Of a stretch of DNA of 64,000 nucleotides, positions 20,039 to 29,389 are shown piece by piece. The stretch is from Micromonospora sp. NBC_01699. Lineage in GTDB: Bacteria > Actinomycetota > Actinomycetes > Mycobacteriales > Micromonosporaceae. A program made the translations under genes and the position numbers. The stretch's first letter is position 1; each line of letters starts with the position of its first letter. Below the pieces are notes generated by a model. That model worked only from the letters and a program-made list of their open reading frames with translations. It did no database searches and had not been told where the DNA came from. Location: positions 5,580,001 to 5,644,000 of the forward strand of contig NZ_CP109199.1 of the NCBI RefSeq assembly GCF_036250065.1, in the 5' to 3' direction.

Positions 20039-20866
20039 TCAACCCTTCGTGGAACCGGCGGCGACGCCGTCGGCGATCTGGCGCTGAAGGAAGAGGTAGA
20101 CCGCAAGGACGGGTACCGCGGCGATCAGCACCCCTGAGGCGAAGGTGGGGATGTCGTCGGAGTACTGCCCCCGCAACGAGGTCACCCCGACCATGAGCGT
20201 CCGGTGCTCGACCGAGGGCATCATCACCAGCGACATGAGCACGTCGTTCCAGCAGAACAGGGCGTTGAGGATGCCCACCGACAGCAGCGCCGGGGTGCCC
20301 AGCGGCAGCATGATCCGGCGGTACACGCCGTACACGCTGTTGCCGTCGAGCCTGGCCGCGTCGATGATGTCCGACGGGATGCCCCTGTAGTAGCTCGTCA
20401 TCAGGAAGACGGTGAAGGGCAGGAACTGGGCCACGTAGACGAGGACCAGCCCAGGGTACGTGTCGATGAGCGCGGTGTCGGCCATGATCCGGGCGAGCGG
20501 CACCATGATCACCTGAAACGGGACGAACAGTCCCGCGAGGCACCCCAGGAACAGCACCGACGAACCGCGGAAGCGCAGCTGGCTCAGGGCGAAGCCGGCC
20601 ATCGACCCGAGCAGCAGCAGCAGGACCACCGACGACGTCACCACGAGCAGGGAATTGGCGAAGTAGCGGCCCATGCCGACGCTGTTCCACGCCGTGCTGA
20701 TGTTCTCCCAACGCAGGGCATCGGTCAGGGAGAACCGGTCGAGGATGTAGTCACGCCGCGTCTTCATCGCGACGTTGACGGTGAACAGCAGGGGGTAGAT
20801 CGTCGCAAGCGCGAGCAGCGACATCGGGATGGCCACCGCCCAACGGCCCAGACGAAGGCGAGACAT
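20039..20866 (-). CDS. Sugar ABC transporter permease (MalG-type)
   Basis: A 275-residue inner permease with about six membrane helices and the EAA loop IIDAARLDGNSVYGVYRRIM near residue 175. Its ATG at 20866 falls on the stop of the partner permease (overlap of a single base; GTG three bases earlier is possible). It ends one base before the enolase-family gene. It forms the channel with the next permease for a sugar or sugar acid taken up by this operon. Confidence 0.92.
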   Translation of the reverse strand: MSRLRLGRWAVAIPMSLLALATIYPLLFTVNVAMKTRRDYILDRFSLTDALRWENISTAWNSVGMGRYFANSLLVVTSSVVLLLLLGSMAGFALSQLRFRGSSVLFLGCLAGLFVPFQVIMVPLARIMADTALIDTYPGLVLVYVAQFLPFTVFLMTSYYRGIPSDIIDAARLDGNSVYGVYRRIMLPLGTPALLSVGILNALFCWNDVLMSLVMMPSVEHRTLMVGVTSLRGQYSDDIPTFASGVLIAAVPVLAVYLFLQRQIADGVAAGSTKG

Positions 20867-21846
20867 CACTTGTCCCTCCCCGCTCGCTCGAGCAGTTTGA
20901 TCTGCAGCATCCCCACGACGAGCATGATGACGAAGAGGATCGTCGACGCGGCCGACGCGAGGGCCGGACGGTTCATCTGGCCCTGCTGGATCCAGATGTA
21001 GTACTCCGGCAGGTACGTCGACCCCTCCGGGCCACCGCTTGTCATCACGAAGAGCAGTCCGAACATGGAGGTCAGCATCCCGATCATCGTGGTCACGAGG
21101 ACGAACTGAATGGTGCGTGCGAGGCTCGGGATGATCACGTGCCAGACGACCTGGGGTAGTGAGGCCCCGTCCACCCGGGCCGCGTCCAGGAGCGCGGAAT
21201 CCAAGGTGGCGAACCCGGCGAGGAACACCACCAGGGCCATTCCGAAGGTGGCCCAGATGTGCACGCCGACCACCATGAACATCGCGATGTCCGGGTCCCC
21301 GAGCCAGTCCACCGGACCGACGTTGACCGACCCGAGGACGGCGTTCAGGGGACCGTCGAAGGCGAGCAGGAGGTTGAAGATAGCGCCGACGATGACCGGG
21401 GAGAGCACCGCGGGAAAGAAGTAGACGCTGCGGTAGAACCTGTGGCCGGGCACCCGCAGGTAGATGAACGTCGCGAGCAGCCCGGGGATCGCCACCGCCA
21501 CCGGGAGCAGCAGTACCAGCAGCCCGACGTTGCCCAGCGCGGTCCGGAACAGCGGATCCGCGAACAGCTCACGATAGTTGTCGAAGCCGACCGCCAGCCC
21601 GTTCTGCTCTGCGTCTCCGGTGAAGGAGAAGTTGACTCCGAGGAGCAACGGGTAGAGGCGCAGCACCACGATTATCAGGATGGCCGGGGCGACCAGGAGG
21701 TAGGGGGCAAAGCGCTCGGCGCGCACGCCACCACCGGTATGCCTGAGACGGGCTCCGCCCCGGCGAGCGGATGATCCGGCCGCCGCCCCGTCGGCCCGTC
21801 CGGCTTGAGCCGGGCGGACCGACGGCTGTGCATTTCCGATCGGCAC
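20866..21846 (-). CDS. Sugar ABC transporter permease (MalF-type)
   Basis: A 326-residue permease with a basic, Ala/Gly-rich N-terminal tail of ~45 residues, about six hydrophobic helices, and the EAA loop LLDAARVDGASLPQVVWHVI near residue 218. It begins with GTG four bases after the binding-protein stop. It pairs with the permease that overlaps its end. No dedicated ATPase is encoded, as for the other CUT1 system here. Confidence 0.92.
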   Translation of the reverse strand: MPIGNAQPSVRPAQAGRADGAAAGSSARRGGARLRHTGGGVRAERFAPYLLVAPAILIIVVLRLYPLLLGVNFSFTGDAEQNGLAVGFDNYRELFADPLFRTALGNVGLLVLLLPVAVAIPGLLATFIYLRVPGHRFYRSVYFFPAVLSPVIVGAIFNLLLAFDGPLNAVLGSVNVGPVDWLGDPDIAMFMVVGVHIWATFGMALVVFLAGFATLDSALLDAARVDGASLPQVVWHVIIPSLARTIQFVLVTTMIGMLTSMFGLLFVMTSGGPEGSTYLPEYYIWIQQGQMNRPALASAASTILFVIMLVVGMLQIKLLERAGRDK

Positions 21847-21850
21847 GAGT

Positions 21851-23116
21851 TCAGCCCGCCTGATCGGAAGCGGCCAGCTGCTTCACCACCTCGTCGACGG
21901 TGGTCGAGCCGCTGAGCAGTTGCTGGGAGAGCCGCCCCATCAGGTCCAGGGTCTTCGAGGACAGCGCCACATGCAGGGCGGGCTTGCCGCCCTTGATCTC
22001 GGAGACGATCGTGGCGACAGCCGGGCCGCCCCGCGACACGTCGATCGTGGTGTCGGCGGCGATCGCGCCGGCGTCGGCGTAGAAAGCCTTGAGTGCACCG
22101 GTCGAGGTCAGGGAGCGGACAAGGTCGGCGGCCACCTTCGGGTCCTTCGTCCACTTGGCGACCCCGTAGCCGATACCGCCGTCGTAGGGAAGGCTCGGGG
22201 TGGTTCCGGCGGTGACGACCGGAGCGTCCATGACGCCGAGGTTGTCGGCCGTCAGGAACTCGTTGAAGTCCTTCCAATGCCCCACGTCCGACATCAGCCC
22301 GATGACATGGGCGGCCTTGCCGGACTGGAAAAGCGCGAAGGAGTCGTTGAACATGGCGGTCGAGTTGGCCCCGTCGTTGTTCATACCCGCCTCGCCGGCC
22401 TCCTTCCAGAGTTGGAAGACCCGCTTGACGTTGGGCGAGTTCCAGTCGCGCTTCCCGGCGATCCAGTCGTCGTACTCCGCAGCGGTGAGGATGCCCGACG
22501 CCAGGCCCGAGAGCCAGAACTGGATTCCGGCGCCCTCCTTGTTGCCGAGGGCGAAGCACTTGGCGCCGGCTCTGGCGATGGCGGCGCAGTCGGCGACGAA
22601 CTCGCTCCAGGTCGTGGCCGGGCTCGCCGGGTCGAGGCCGGCCTGCTTGTAGAGCGCCTTGTTGTAGTAGATGGGGTGCCCCTGCAGCGTCACCGGGCCG
22701 GCGTAGACCTTGCCGTCCTTGGTGAACGCGTCCCAGCCGGCCAGCCGCTGCTTGTCGTCGGCCACGTACTCGTCCAGCGGCACCAGCGCGTCCGCCCGGT
22801 CGCGGATCTGGCCGCCGCCGTTGAAGAGCATGACGTCCGGGCCCCTGCCGGACTGGATCGCCGCACCGAGCAGCGTGTAGTACTGGTCGAACGGCTGCGC
22901 GACGAACTCGACCTTGACATCCCGGTGCTTCTTCGCGAAGTCGGCCTTTGCCTGTTGGAGATAGGACGCGGCGAAGGCCTCACCAGACTTCCAGTCCCAC
23001 ACCACCAGCTTGCCCTCCGATCCGCCCGAGGACGAGCCTGAATCGCTGGCACTTCCGCAGCCGGCCAACGCCAGTCCCACAACGAGGACGGCCGACCACA
23101 TTGCTCGCTGTTTCAT
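21851..23116 (-). CDS. Sugar/sugar-acid ABC transporter substrate-binding lipoprotein
   Basis: Family 1 extracellular binding protein, 421 residues. The signal peptide ends with the lipobox LALAGCG and is followed by a Ser/Gly linker. The ATG at 23116 is preceded by AGAGGTGA. A much longer open frame running to 24214 is an artefact antisense to the regulator gene. As first gene of the operon, divergent from a FadR-type regulator, it defines what the system imports. Glycosidases are absent from the operon, so a monomeric or short sugar-acid substrate is plausible. Confidence 0.92.
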   Translation of the reverse strand: MKQRAMWSAVLVVGLALAGCGSASDSGSSSGGSEGKLVVWDWKSGEAFAASYLQQAKADFAKKHRDVKVEFVAQPFDQYYTLLGAAIQSGRGPDVMLFNGGGQIRDRADALVPLDEYVADDKQRLAGWDAFTKDGKVYAGPVTLQGHPIYYNKALYKQAGLDPASPATTWSEFVADCAAIARAGAKCFALGNKEGAGIQFWLSGLASGILTAAEYDDWIAGKRDWNSPNVKRVFQLWKEAGEAGMNNDGANSTAMFNDSFALFQSGKAAHVIGLMSDVGHWKDFNEFLTADNLGVMDAPVVTAGTTPSLPYDGGIGYGVAKWTKDPKVAADLVRSLTSTGALKAFYADAGAIAADTTIDVSRGGPAVATIVSEIKGGKPALHVALSSKTLDLMGRLSQQLLSGSTTVDEVVKQLAASDQAG

Positions 23117-23186
23117 CGTTGTCACCTCTGAGAGTGGGTTGGCCGACGACCGCGCCGCCATGCCATCGTTGACCGGAACGTAACTC

Positions 23187-23208
23187 GTATGACGTGTGAC
23201 GTCAATAC
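23187..23208. promoter_or_regulatory. Candidate FadR/GntR operator
   Basis: Imperfect inverted repeat with arms GTATGACGT and ACGTCAATAC around GTG, in the 147-base divergent region between the binding-protein gene and the GntR-type regulator. Placement suits repression of the importer operon and autoregulation. Confidence 0.4.
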
Positions 23209-23263
23209 TCCCGTCGTACACTGACCCCGGACGTCGTACCGCGGCGAGCCATTCGGAGGGGAT

Positions 23264-24034
23264 ATGACGCCATCGCAGGAGACAGCCTTGAATGCTTCGG
23301 CGGCCCCGACCTGGCCACGGCGCCCGACCAACCTCGCCAAGGCGGTCACCGCAGAACTGGTGGAGCGCATCGTCCACGGGGTGCACCCGTCCGGGACGTC
23401 CCTGCCCCCCGAGCCGGTCCTGTGCGAGAGCTTCTCCGTGAGCCGGACCGTGGTGCGGGAAGCGGTGAAGAGCCTTCAGGAGAAGGGACTGGTACAGGTC
23501 CGCCAGGGTGCCGGCACCATGGTCACCCCGCCATCGAATTGGGACATGCTCGACGAACTCGTCCTCGCGGCCACCATCGCGGAGGACAACACCCTCGCCG
23601 TCCTCGATGACCTCGTCGTCACCCGGCGGGTGCTGGAGTCCGACATGGCGAACGTCGCCGCCCGACTCGCCGACCCGGAGACCCTCGACCGGCTGCTCGC
23701 CCAGGTGGACCGGATGGACGAACTCGTCGACGACCACATCACCTACCACGAGCACGACCGGGCCTTCCATGACACGGTCATGCAGGCGTCCGGGAACCGT
23801 ATCGCTCGCGCTGTCGTACGGGCCCTGGAGAGCCAGGTCATCAACACCGCCCGCTACATGGGCCGGACCGAACGCTCCCTGTGCGTGGCGTCCAACCGCG
23901 GACACAGGCACATCTACGAACGCATCGCCGCCCGCGACCCGGACGGTGCCGCCCGGGCAATGTTCACCCACATCACCGAGGCATGGCTGGTCCGGCGCAG
24001 CGGTTCGGGCGAGCCAGCCCGTCTGCAACGCTGA
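23264..24034 (+). CDS. GntR-family transcriptional regulator, FadR subfamily (FCD domain)
   Basis: A 256-residue regulator. The winged helix covers residues ~25-90 (ELVERIVHG, SVSRTVVREAVKSLQEKGLV, VRQGAGTMV). The C-terminal all-helical FCD sensor has metal-ligand-type residues in HITYHEHDRAFHD and HRHIYERIAARD. FadR-type regulators commonly sense sugar acids and keto-acids. It is divergent from the sugar-acid operon and almost surely controls it. It converges with the CBM13 esterase gene across a long hairpin. Confidence 0.92.
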   Translation: MTPSQETALNASAAPTWPRRPTNLAKAVTAELVERIVHGVHPSGTSLPPEPVLCESFSVSRTVVREAVKSLQEKGLVQVRQGAGTMVTPPSNWDMLDELVLAATIAEDNTLAVLDDLVVTRRVLESDMANVAARLADPETLDRLLAQVDRMDELVDDHITYHEHDRAFHDTVMQASGNRIARAVVRALESQVINTARYMGRTERSLCVASNRGHRHIYERIAARDPDGAARAMFTHITEAWLVRRSGSGEPARLQR

Positions 24035-24087
24035 CCGGGCGCACGGCGGATCGTCGACCAGACGAAGGCAGGACGGTGCCGGCCGGG

Positions 24088-24136
24088 CGGGCGGCGGCGT
24101 CCACTCCCGGGGAATGGGAGTAGGCGCCGCCGCCCG
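24088..24136. terminator. Bidirectional hairpin terminator
   Basis: A 12-bp perfect outer stem (CGGGCGGCGGCG / CGCCGCCGCCCG) encloses an inner 6-bp stem ACTCCC/GGGAGT. It lies between the convergent gntR and esterase genes. Confidence 0.8.
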
Positions 24137-24155
24137 ACTTCGGCGCCGACCGGCG

Positions 24156-25535
24156 TCACGAGAACTGCGCGAAGAACCTCCAGATCTCACCCTTGGTCCA
24201 GGTCGTGATGCCACTCTCGGCGTAGGTTCCGTCCACCGGGCCGGGCATGTGACCGTTGTCGAAGGCAGCCCACTGCACCGGATAGCCGGCCCTACACCCC
24301 AAGTAGCTGGTCGTGACGTGCGCGCGGCTGCCCGCCCCCGGCTCGCGCGGGTTCTGCGCGGCGCAACCGTTGTTCCGGACGAACGTGTCGCGTAGCGACC
24401 GCCCCTGGGAGATGTTCAGGACGTTGTCCGAGATGCCGTGCAACCCGAAGTACGCGATGGGCTGCGTACCGCCGCTGCACCCGCTGATCTGCGCGCCGGC
24501 GATGACCGCGACGCCCCGGAAGACGTCGGCCCGCGCACAGGCGAGGGCGTAGCTCATGCCGCCACCCCAGCTGAAGCCGAGCGCGAATCGCTGCCTCGGG
24601 TTGACACAGAGGTCGCTCTCGATTCGCCTGATCATGTCGTCGACGAAGGTGACGTCCTCACCGCCGGCATTGCCCCAGCCGTTGCCGAAGCCCTGTGGCG
24701 CGACCAGGATCGCACTGTTGTTCGACTGCTCCTGCTGTCCGTAGTAGGACCAGGCGGTCCCACTGGTGCCACCCGAGGAGATCTCCTGCATCGTGCCACC
24801 CCGCCAGTGGAAAGCGAAGATCAGCCGGTAGGGGTTGTTGTTGTTGTAGTTGGCGGGCACCCGCAGGATGAAGGAGCGGCTCTTGCCGTTGCTCTGAATC
24901 GTGTGCGTGCCGCTGGAAAGCGTCGGCGCCTTGCCGCACCCGGCGCCATCCGACGGAGGGTTGCCGACGTCGGTGCGGACGAGCTGCCACTGCTGGTTGG
25001 CACCGTTCCAGTCGGAGTACTGCACGATGTTCCCGCCGTCGGCCGTCGAGGCGCCCTGCACCTCCACGACCTTGCCGCTGTGCCGGCTGATCAACCGAAC
25101 GTGACCGCCGTCCGAGTCGGCCAACCGGAACTGCTGGTTCGTCCCGTTGAGGTCGGACCACTGGACGATCGCACCGCCATCGGCGGTCGACCAGTTCGGC
25201 ACGTCGAGGACCTTGCCCGAGTGCCGTGACTTCAGCCGGTAGTAACCGCCACCCGAGTCCACGAACTGCCACTGCTGGTTCGCACCGTTGGTCCGCGTCC
25301 ACTGGCTGATCCGCGCCCCGTCGTTGGTGGCTGAACCGTACAGATCCAACGCCTTGCCGCTGTTCCGGTTCACCAGGACGTACCAGGCGCTGGTGTCCAC
25401 GGTTGCCGCCGCTGCGGGCGCCACGTCCACCGCGACGAACGTGCCGGCCGCCATGACCGCGGCCGCCGCCACGGCCAACCCTGACCGCCAGCGACGTCTA
25501 AGAGAGGCGGGACGAGCCTCACCGATGACCTTCAT
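24156..25535 (-). CDS. Secreted CBM13 plus PHB-depolymerase-type / feruloyl esterase (CE1-like)
   Basis: A 459-residue exported enzyme. It has a signal peptide (to ~44, ending APAAAA), a ricin-type CBM13-like lectin module (~45-190, blocks NQQWQ, NQQFR, NQQWQ), a short linker, then an alpha/beta hydrolase of the LpqC/PHB-depolymerase family (~200-459) with nucleophile S322 in GFSWGGG and a C-terminal NGHMPGP histidine. The ATG has AAGGAG upstream. Members of this group split feruloyl or acetyl esters from arabinoxylan. A LacI-type operator-like site lies 90 bases upstream. A 5'-truncated relative sits at 28478-29389. Confidence 0.9.
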   Translation of the reverse strand: MKVIGEARPASLRRRWRSGLAVAAAAVMAAGTFVAVDVAPAAAATVDTSAWYVLVNRNSGKALDLYGSATNDGARISQWTRTNGANQQWQFVDSGGGYYRLKSRHSGKVLDVPNWSTADGGAIVQWSDLNGTNQQFRLADSDGGHVRLISRHSGKVVEVQGASTADGGNIVQYSDWNGANQQWQLVRTDVGNPPSDGAGCGKAPTLSSGTHTIQSNGKSRSFILRVPANYNNNNPYRLIFAFHWRGGTMQEISSGGTSGTAWSYYGQQEQSNNSAILVAPQGFGNGWGNAGGEDVTFVDDMIRRIESDLCVNPRQRFALGFSWGGGMSYALACARADVFRGVAVIAGAQISGCSGGTQPIAYFGLHGISDNVLNISQGRSLRDTFVRNNGCAAQNPREPGAGSRAHVTTSYLGCRAGYPVQWAAFDNGHMPGPVDGTYAESGITTWTKGEIWRFFAQFS

Positions 25536-25624
25536 GATCTACTCCTTTGATCGGGGTCACCCACGGGCAGAACGCACGCGCGTGCCCTGACATGTGTGCC
25601 GGCGTCTGGTGGTGGCGAGCGAGA

Positions 25625-25638
25625 AGTTAGCGCTCACA
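25625..25638. promoter_or_regulatory. LacI-family operator-like site 5 (CBM13 esterase)
   Basis: AGTTAGCGCTCACA, of the same palindrome family as the araB site, 90 bases upstream of the esterase ATG. Confidence 0.6.
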
Positions 25639-25687
25639 TCGTCGTATACCAAGTGATCGGCGCAAATGTAATTCCCTTTGGTGGTCC

Positions 25688-25718
25688 GGGCGGGCTCGGC
25701 CTTAGGCCGAGCCCGCCC
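25688..25718. terminator. Hairpin terminator downstream of the GH62 gene
   Basis: Perfect 14-bp inverted repeat (GGGCGGGCTCGGCC / GGCCGAGCCCGCCC) with loop TTA. It lies about 110 bases past the GH62 stop and before the esterase promoter. Confidence 0.8.
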
Positions 25719-25826
25719 CAGCCAGTCCCACTCGATCCTGATCGCGAGCCGTGAGCGGTCACCCGATTCGGCGTACGCCGTTGCCCGCGACGTCAGGAAC
25801 ACCCGGGCCGGACCTGCGTCCTGCCA

Positions 25827-27356
25827 TTAGCGCTGCAGTGTCAGCAGACCCGGGCGGTAGGGCAGGAGGCCGTAGTCGCCACCAGAGCTGGGGGAACGCC
25901 CCTGGTAGAGAAACTGCAGATTGCAGGGATTGATGGTCATGGTCTGATCGGCGTTGGTGCGAATCAGCTCGCCGTGACTGATGTCGTTGGTCCAGGTGGC
26001 GCCGCTGTTGGCCTTGCCGGCGAAGGGATTGCTCTCGGTCGCGGCCTGCGGTGTCCACGAGCCACCCAGGCTGGTGGCAGTGAACGAGCGGAAGTAGCGA
26101 CCCTGGGAGCCGATTGCCTCGACGATCATGAGGTATTGGTTCTGGCCCTGGATCTTGTAGACCTGAACGGCTTCGAACAAATTGTTCGTCGTGTCGCTCA
26201 TGACCACCGTCGAGGTCGTACCAAAGCTGCCCGGGAAGTTCCCGATGGGCATACTGGCCCGGTAGATCCTGCCGTTGTCCCCGGCGAAGAACAGATACAT
26301 GTTCGTGCTGTCACCGATGAGCGCTTGGTCGATGGGACCCGTGCCGGAGTCGGAGATGCTTCCGGAGAAGAGCACCTGCTGCGATGACCACCCGTTCGCG
26401 TTGGTGGGATCGCTCGACGTCCGGTACGAGAATGCGGTCCCACCCCACTGGTAGGCAAGCACCCAGATGTTTCTCGGGGCGAAGTAGAAAAGCGTGGGCG
26501 CAACGGTGGAAGATGACATCGCGTTCTGACTGGCCGACGCCATGTCGGACCAATTCGTGAGAAGACCGAAGTTCATCGATCCCCACGACGTTCCCGTGTC
26601 GTGTGTCGTCGCGTAGACGAGGTGCCTGCCGTTGTAGGGGACGGTGGTGAAGTCCTTGAGCGAAACCCACCCCGACCTCGGGTTCGCCAGCGATCCCGTC
26701 GATGTCCAGCGGTACGTCGAGGGAAGAGCGCACGTGCCGGGTGGCGTAGTCGGAGGCGTGGTGGGGTCGCTCCCGCCCTCCACACGGACGAGTTGCCACT
26801 GCTGGTTGTTGCCGTTCCAGTCGTCGTACTGCACGATGTTCCCGCCGTCGGCGGTCGAGGCGCCCTGCACCTCCACGACCTTGTTGCTGTTTCGGTTGAT
26901 CAACCGGACGTAGCCGCCGGCCGAGTCTGCCAGCCGGAACTGCTGGTTGGACCCGTTGGCGTCGGTCCACTGCACGATGCTGGCACTGTTGGCGGTCGAC
27001 CAGTTGTAGACGTCCAGCACCTTGCCGGACAGCCGCGACTTCAAGCGGTAGTAGCCGCCGCCGGAGTCGACGAACTGCCACTGCTGCTGGTTGCCGTTGT
27101 TTCGGGCCCACTGGGTGATCCGCGCACCGTCGTTCGTGGCCAGGTTGTACACGTCCAGCGCCTTGCCACTGTTGCGATTGATCAACACGTACCACGCGCT
27201 CGTGTCGACCGTCGCCGCGGCCGCCGGCGTCGACACCACCGCAGCGGCAGCGACACCGACCACCACCGCCGTGACGCCAGCGGCGACAATCCGCGGCAAC
27301 CACCCACGCCGCCGCGACGGCGGCGCGATCGATGGAGACCTACCAAATGCAGACAT
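25827..27356 (-). CDS. Secreted CBM13-GH62 alpha-L-arabinofuranosidase
   Basis: A 509-residue exported arabinoxylan debranching enzyme. It has a long signal region (to ~49), a ricin-type CBM13-like module (~50-192), a Pro/Thr linker (~198-207), and a GH62 five-bladed propeller catalytic domain (~209-509). Likely catalytic residues by motif are D235 (WVSLKDF), D343 (PIDQALIG) and E395 (LFEAVQVYK); SHGELIR follows near the end. The ATG is preceded by AAGGAGG. GH62 enzymes release L-arabinose from xylan, which links this gene to the araBAD-type operon. Two operator-like sites, 84 and 197 bases upstream, suggest co-regulation. Confidence 0.95.
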   Translation of the reverse strand: MSAFGRSPSIAPPSRRRGWLPRIVAAGVTAVVVGVAAAAVVSTPAAAATVDTSAWYVLINRNSGKALDVYNLATNDGARITQWARNNGNQQQWQFVDSGGGYYRLKSRLSGKVLDVYNWSTANSASIVQWTDANGSNQQFRLADSAGGYVRLINRNSNKVVEVQGASTADGGNIVQYDDWNGNNQQWQLVRVEGGSDPTTPPTTPPGTCALPSTYRWTSTGSLANPRSGWVSLKDFTTVPYNGRHLVYATTHDTGTSWGSMNFGLLTNWSDMASASQNAMSSSTVAPTLFYFAPRNIWVLAYQWGGTAFSYRTSSDPTNANGWSSQQVLFSGSISDSGTGPIDQALIGDSTNMYLFFAGDNGRIYRASMPIGNFPGSFGTTSTVVMSDTTNNLFEAVQVYKIQGQNQYLMIVEAIGSQGRYFRSFTATSLGGSWTPQAATESNPFAGKANSGATWTNDISHGELIRTNADQTMTINPCNLQFLYQGRSPSSGGDYGLLPYRPGLLTLQR

Positions 27357-27439
27357 GATCCTCCTTCAATGACCAAGGGCCGAACGGTCCACCCGAAGGT
27401 GAGCACCCGCGGCACGGGCCGGGATGCATGCGCCAGAAA

Positions 27440-27453
27440 TGTCAGCGTTAACA
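27440..27453. promoter_or_regulatory. LacI-family operator-like site 6 (GH62 gene)
   Basis: TGTCAGCGTTAACA lies 84 bases upstream of the GH62 ATG and has the same layout as the sites before araB and the esterase. Confidence 0.6.
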
Positions 27454-27552
27454 AGAGCTCCGCATGCCTGCCCTTGGCGCATGCCTGATCCAGGGTGCGA
27501 CGAAGCAGGCTTGCCCGGTAAGCCACAGGCGTCGTCGTCCTTAGCCATCGAC

Positions 27553-27566
27553 TGTGAGCGATAACA
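27553..27566. promoter_or_regulatory. LacI-family operator-like site 7 (distal GH62 site)
   Basis: TGTGAGCGATAACA lies 113 bases beyond site 6. Paired sites at this distance could support looping. Confidence 0.55.
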
Positions 27567-27716
27567 TGCCGTTCGTCAAGTCGTAACGTCATGGGTCTAT
27601 CGGCCGGTGGCGCACCGCCCCCGGCGCAACCGCGTGTCCCACCGATCCCCCGCGGGCGCCACCCACCCACCGACACGGATTGGGACAGCGCACCCAAGAA
27701 AGTGGCATGTTGGCGA

Positions 27717-27731
27717 GAAGATAGATGTTTG
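27717..27731. repeat. 15-bp motif shared with 16464-16478
   Basis: Second exact copy of GAAGATAGATGTTTG, about 360 bases upstream of the GH62 start codon on the opposite strand. The surrounding stretch 27567-27889 holds no recognised gene. Confidence 0.5.
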
Positions 27732-27889
27732 CGTATAAATCGGTCGACCTGGTCCTGTTCTGTGAACCGTCGGTCAGGCCCCGGAGCCGCAGCGCCGTTG
27801 CCCACCGGCGGACGGACGTAGGCGTCGCCACCTTGGGACCTGCGAGTCCAAACAGCGCTGATTCACAGTGGTGACAGACAGTTTTTCGT

Positions 27890-28226
27890 TAGCCGAGCAG
27901 GATGCGCGGTTCGCCTGGGCAGGGACGCCCGGAGCAGCTGCACGACGGCTGCTGGTGCATCGCGTGGAGCCACACCTGCTCGATCGCGTCGGTCATGCCC
28001 TTCACGCCGTCCGGGTAGACCCTGAGACGCCCTGCACGCCCCGACTACGCAGCTCGGTGGGGTGGCCACCCACTGCTGACACCTTGCCGGCCAGCGCCGG
28101 CCCACATTCCGAGCACGTCGCGTTCCCGTCGAGGCTGATTCCCGTCCACGACGTACACGGGCCGGTGCGCGACCAGGCCCTGCCGAATCTTGATCACCGG
28201 GGCGTCGACGAACACAACCGATCGGC
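27890..28226 (-). pseudogene. IS256-family (mutator) transposase fragment, frameshifted
   Basis: One frame reads VVFVDAPVIKIRQGL, AHRPVYVV and ERDVLGMWAGAG, the conserved catalytic core of IS256-type transposases. Downstream the match continues in other frames (DGVKGMTDAIEQVW, then VVQLLRASLPRR, matching the DGLKGLPEAI and VVHLIRASLR regions), with in-frame stops between. Only about a third of the usual ~400-residue protein is left and no terminal inverted repeats were found. It is a dead relic beside the broken esterase gene. Confidence 0.8.
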
Positions 28227-28436
28227 CCGGTGGAGAAATTCGCTGACGCCAAGCCTCCCTCTCGTCCACGACACGGCGCGGACCGACCGCGTCGTTGCAA
28301 GGGCTGTTGTGAGTGGGCAGAAGTTGGGCCCGGCTCACGGGCTACGCGGACAGTGTCGGCACGTCGGAGAGGGGACGGTCGTGGCGGCGAAGCTGGGTGC
28401 GAAAGCCCGGGGCTTCGCCCCGGTCCGCTGCCCTAC

Positions 28437-28462
28437 GGCCCGGAGCCAAGTGGCTCCGGGCC
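28437..28462. terminator. Hairpin terminator downstream of truncated esterase
   Basis: Perfect 11-bp repeat GGCCCGGAGCC / GGCTCCGGGCC with loop AAGT, just past the minus-strand stop at 28478. A second hairpin, CCGGGGC-TTC-GCCCCGG, lies a few bases further on. Confidence 0.8.
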
Positions 28463-28477
28463 CTGGTTCCAGCACGT

Positions 28478-29389
28478 TCAGGGGCTGGTGCAGGTGATGT
28501 TGCTGGGCGGGAGGTTGCCGTTGCCAGTCGCGGTAAACCCGAAGGTGGTCGAGGCGTTCGGGCCCAGTGTGCCGTTGTAGGGGGCGTTTTGGACGGTGAC
28601 GTTGCCGGTGGTGCCCGTGTGGGTGCCACTCCAGAGGCTGCTGATGGTCTGACCACTGGCCAGGGTCAGGCGTACGGTCCAGCCGTTGACTGTGGTGGCG
28701 GTGTTACTGGAGACGGTGACCTCGCCCTGGAAGCCACCGGGCCAGCTGTTGACCGAGCTGTAGGTGGCGGCGCAGCTGCCCGGGTCACCGGTCGGCGGCG
28801 GGGTGGTTGGCGGGGTCGTGGTTGGCGGGGTCGTCGTCGGGGGTGTCGTCATGGGGGGTGTGTCGGACGGGAACTGAGTGAAGAGTCTCCAGATCTCCCC
28901 CGAGGTCCAGGTCCTGGCGTCGTTGGGGCTGGAGGATCCGTCGACCGGGCTGGGGGTGTGGTCTCCGTCGAACGCGGCCCACTGCACCGGGTAACCGGCT
29001 CGGCAGCCAGAATAGGTGGTGGTGATGTGGGTGAGGCTGCCTCGGCTTGGCTCGCGCGGGTTCTGCGCGGTACAGCCGTTGTTCCTGACGAACGTGTCGC
29101 GCAGCGACCGACCCTGGGAGATATTCAGCACGCTGTCGTAGGTGCCGTGGATGCCGAAGTAGGCGACGGGTTGGCTGCCACCGTTACATCCGCTGAGGTT
29201 GGCGCCGGACAGGACGGTGACCGCGCGGATGACGGTGGGCCGGGCGCACGCAACCGCGTAGCTCATGGCCCCGCCGTAGCTCCAGCCCAGGGCGAAACGC
29301 CGGGTCGTGTCGACGCAGAGGTCGTTCTCGATCTGCCGGGAGATGTCGTCGAAGAGGGTCAGGTCCCGACCGTTGGTGTTGGCCCAGCC
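28478..29389 (-). pseudogene. 5'-truncated esterase (LpqC/CE1-like) with C-terminal CBM2
   Basis: About 300 codons remain. They start abruptly at GWANTNGRDLTLFDD, which aligns inside the catalytic domain of the intact esterase at 24156-25535 (at GWGNAGGEDVTFVDD). The nucleophile motif GWSYGGAMS is kept, followed by a Pro/Thr linker (TTPPTTTPP repeats) and a CBM2 cellulose-binding module (SSLWSGTHTG, NGTLGPNASTTFGF). The signal peptide, any N-terminal lectin and the first part of the hydrolase are gone. An open frame reaches 29503, but residues before ~29389 have no relation to the family. Not expected to give a functional secreted enzyme. Confidence 0.8.

Noticed and set aside
21851-24214. 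A 787-codon minus-strand frame covering the sugar-binding protein and the whole region antisense to the GntR regulator
   Set aside because: Only the part from 23116 on has a signal peptide, a ribosome site and family similarity; the rest mirrors the well-supported gntR gene.
28800-28860. Short regular repeats resembling a CRISPR or satellite array
   Set aside because: They encode the Pro/Thr linker (TTPPTTTPP) between the esterase and CBM2 domains; unit length and lack of spacers exclude CRISPR.
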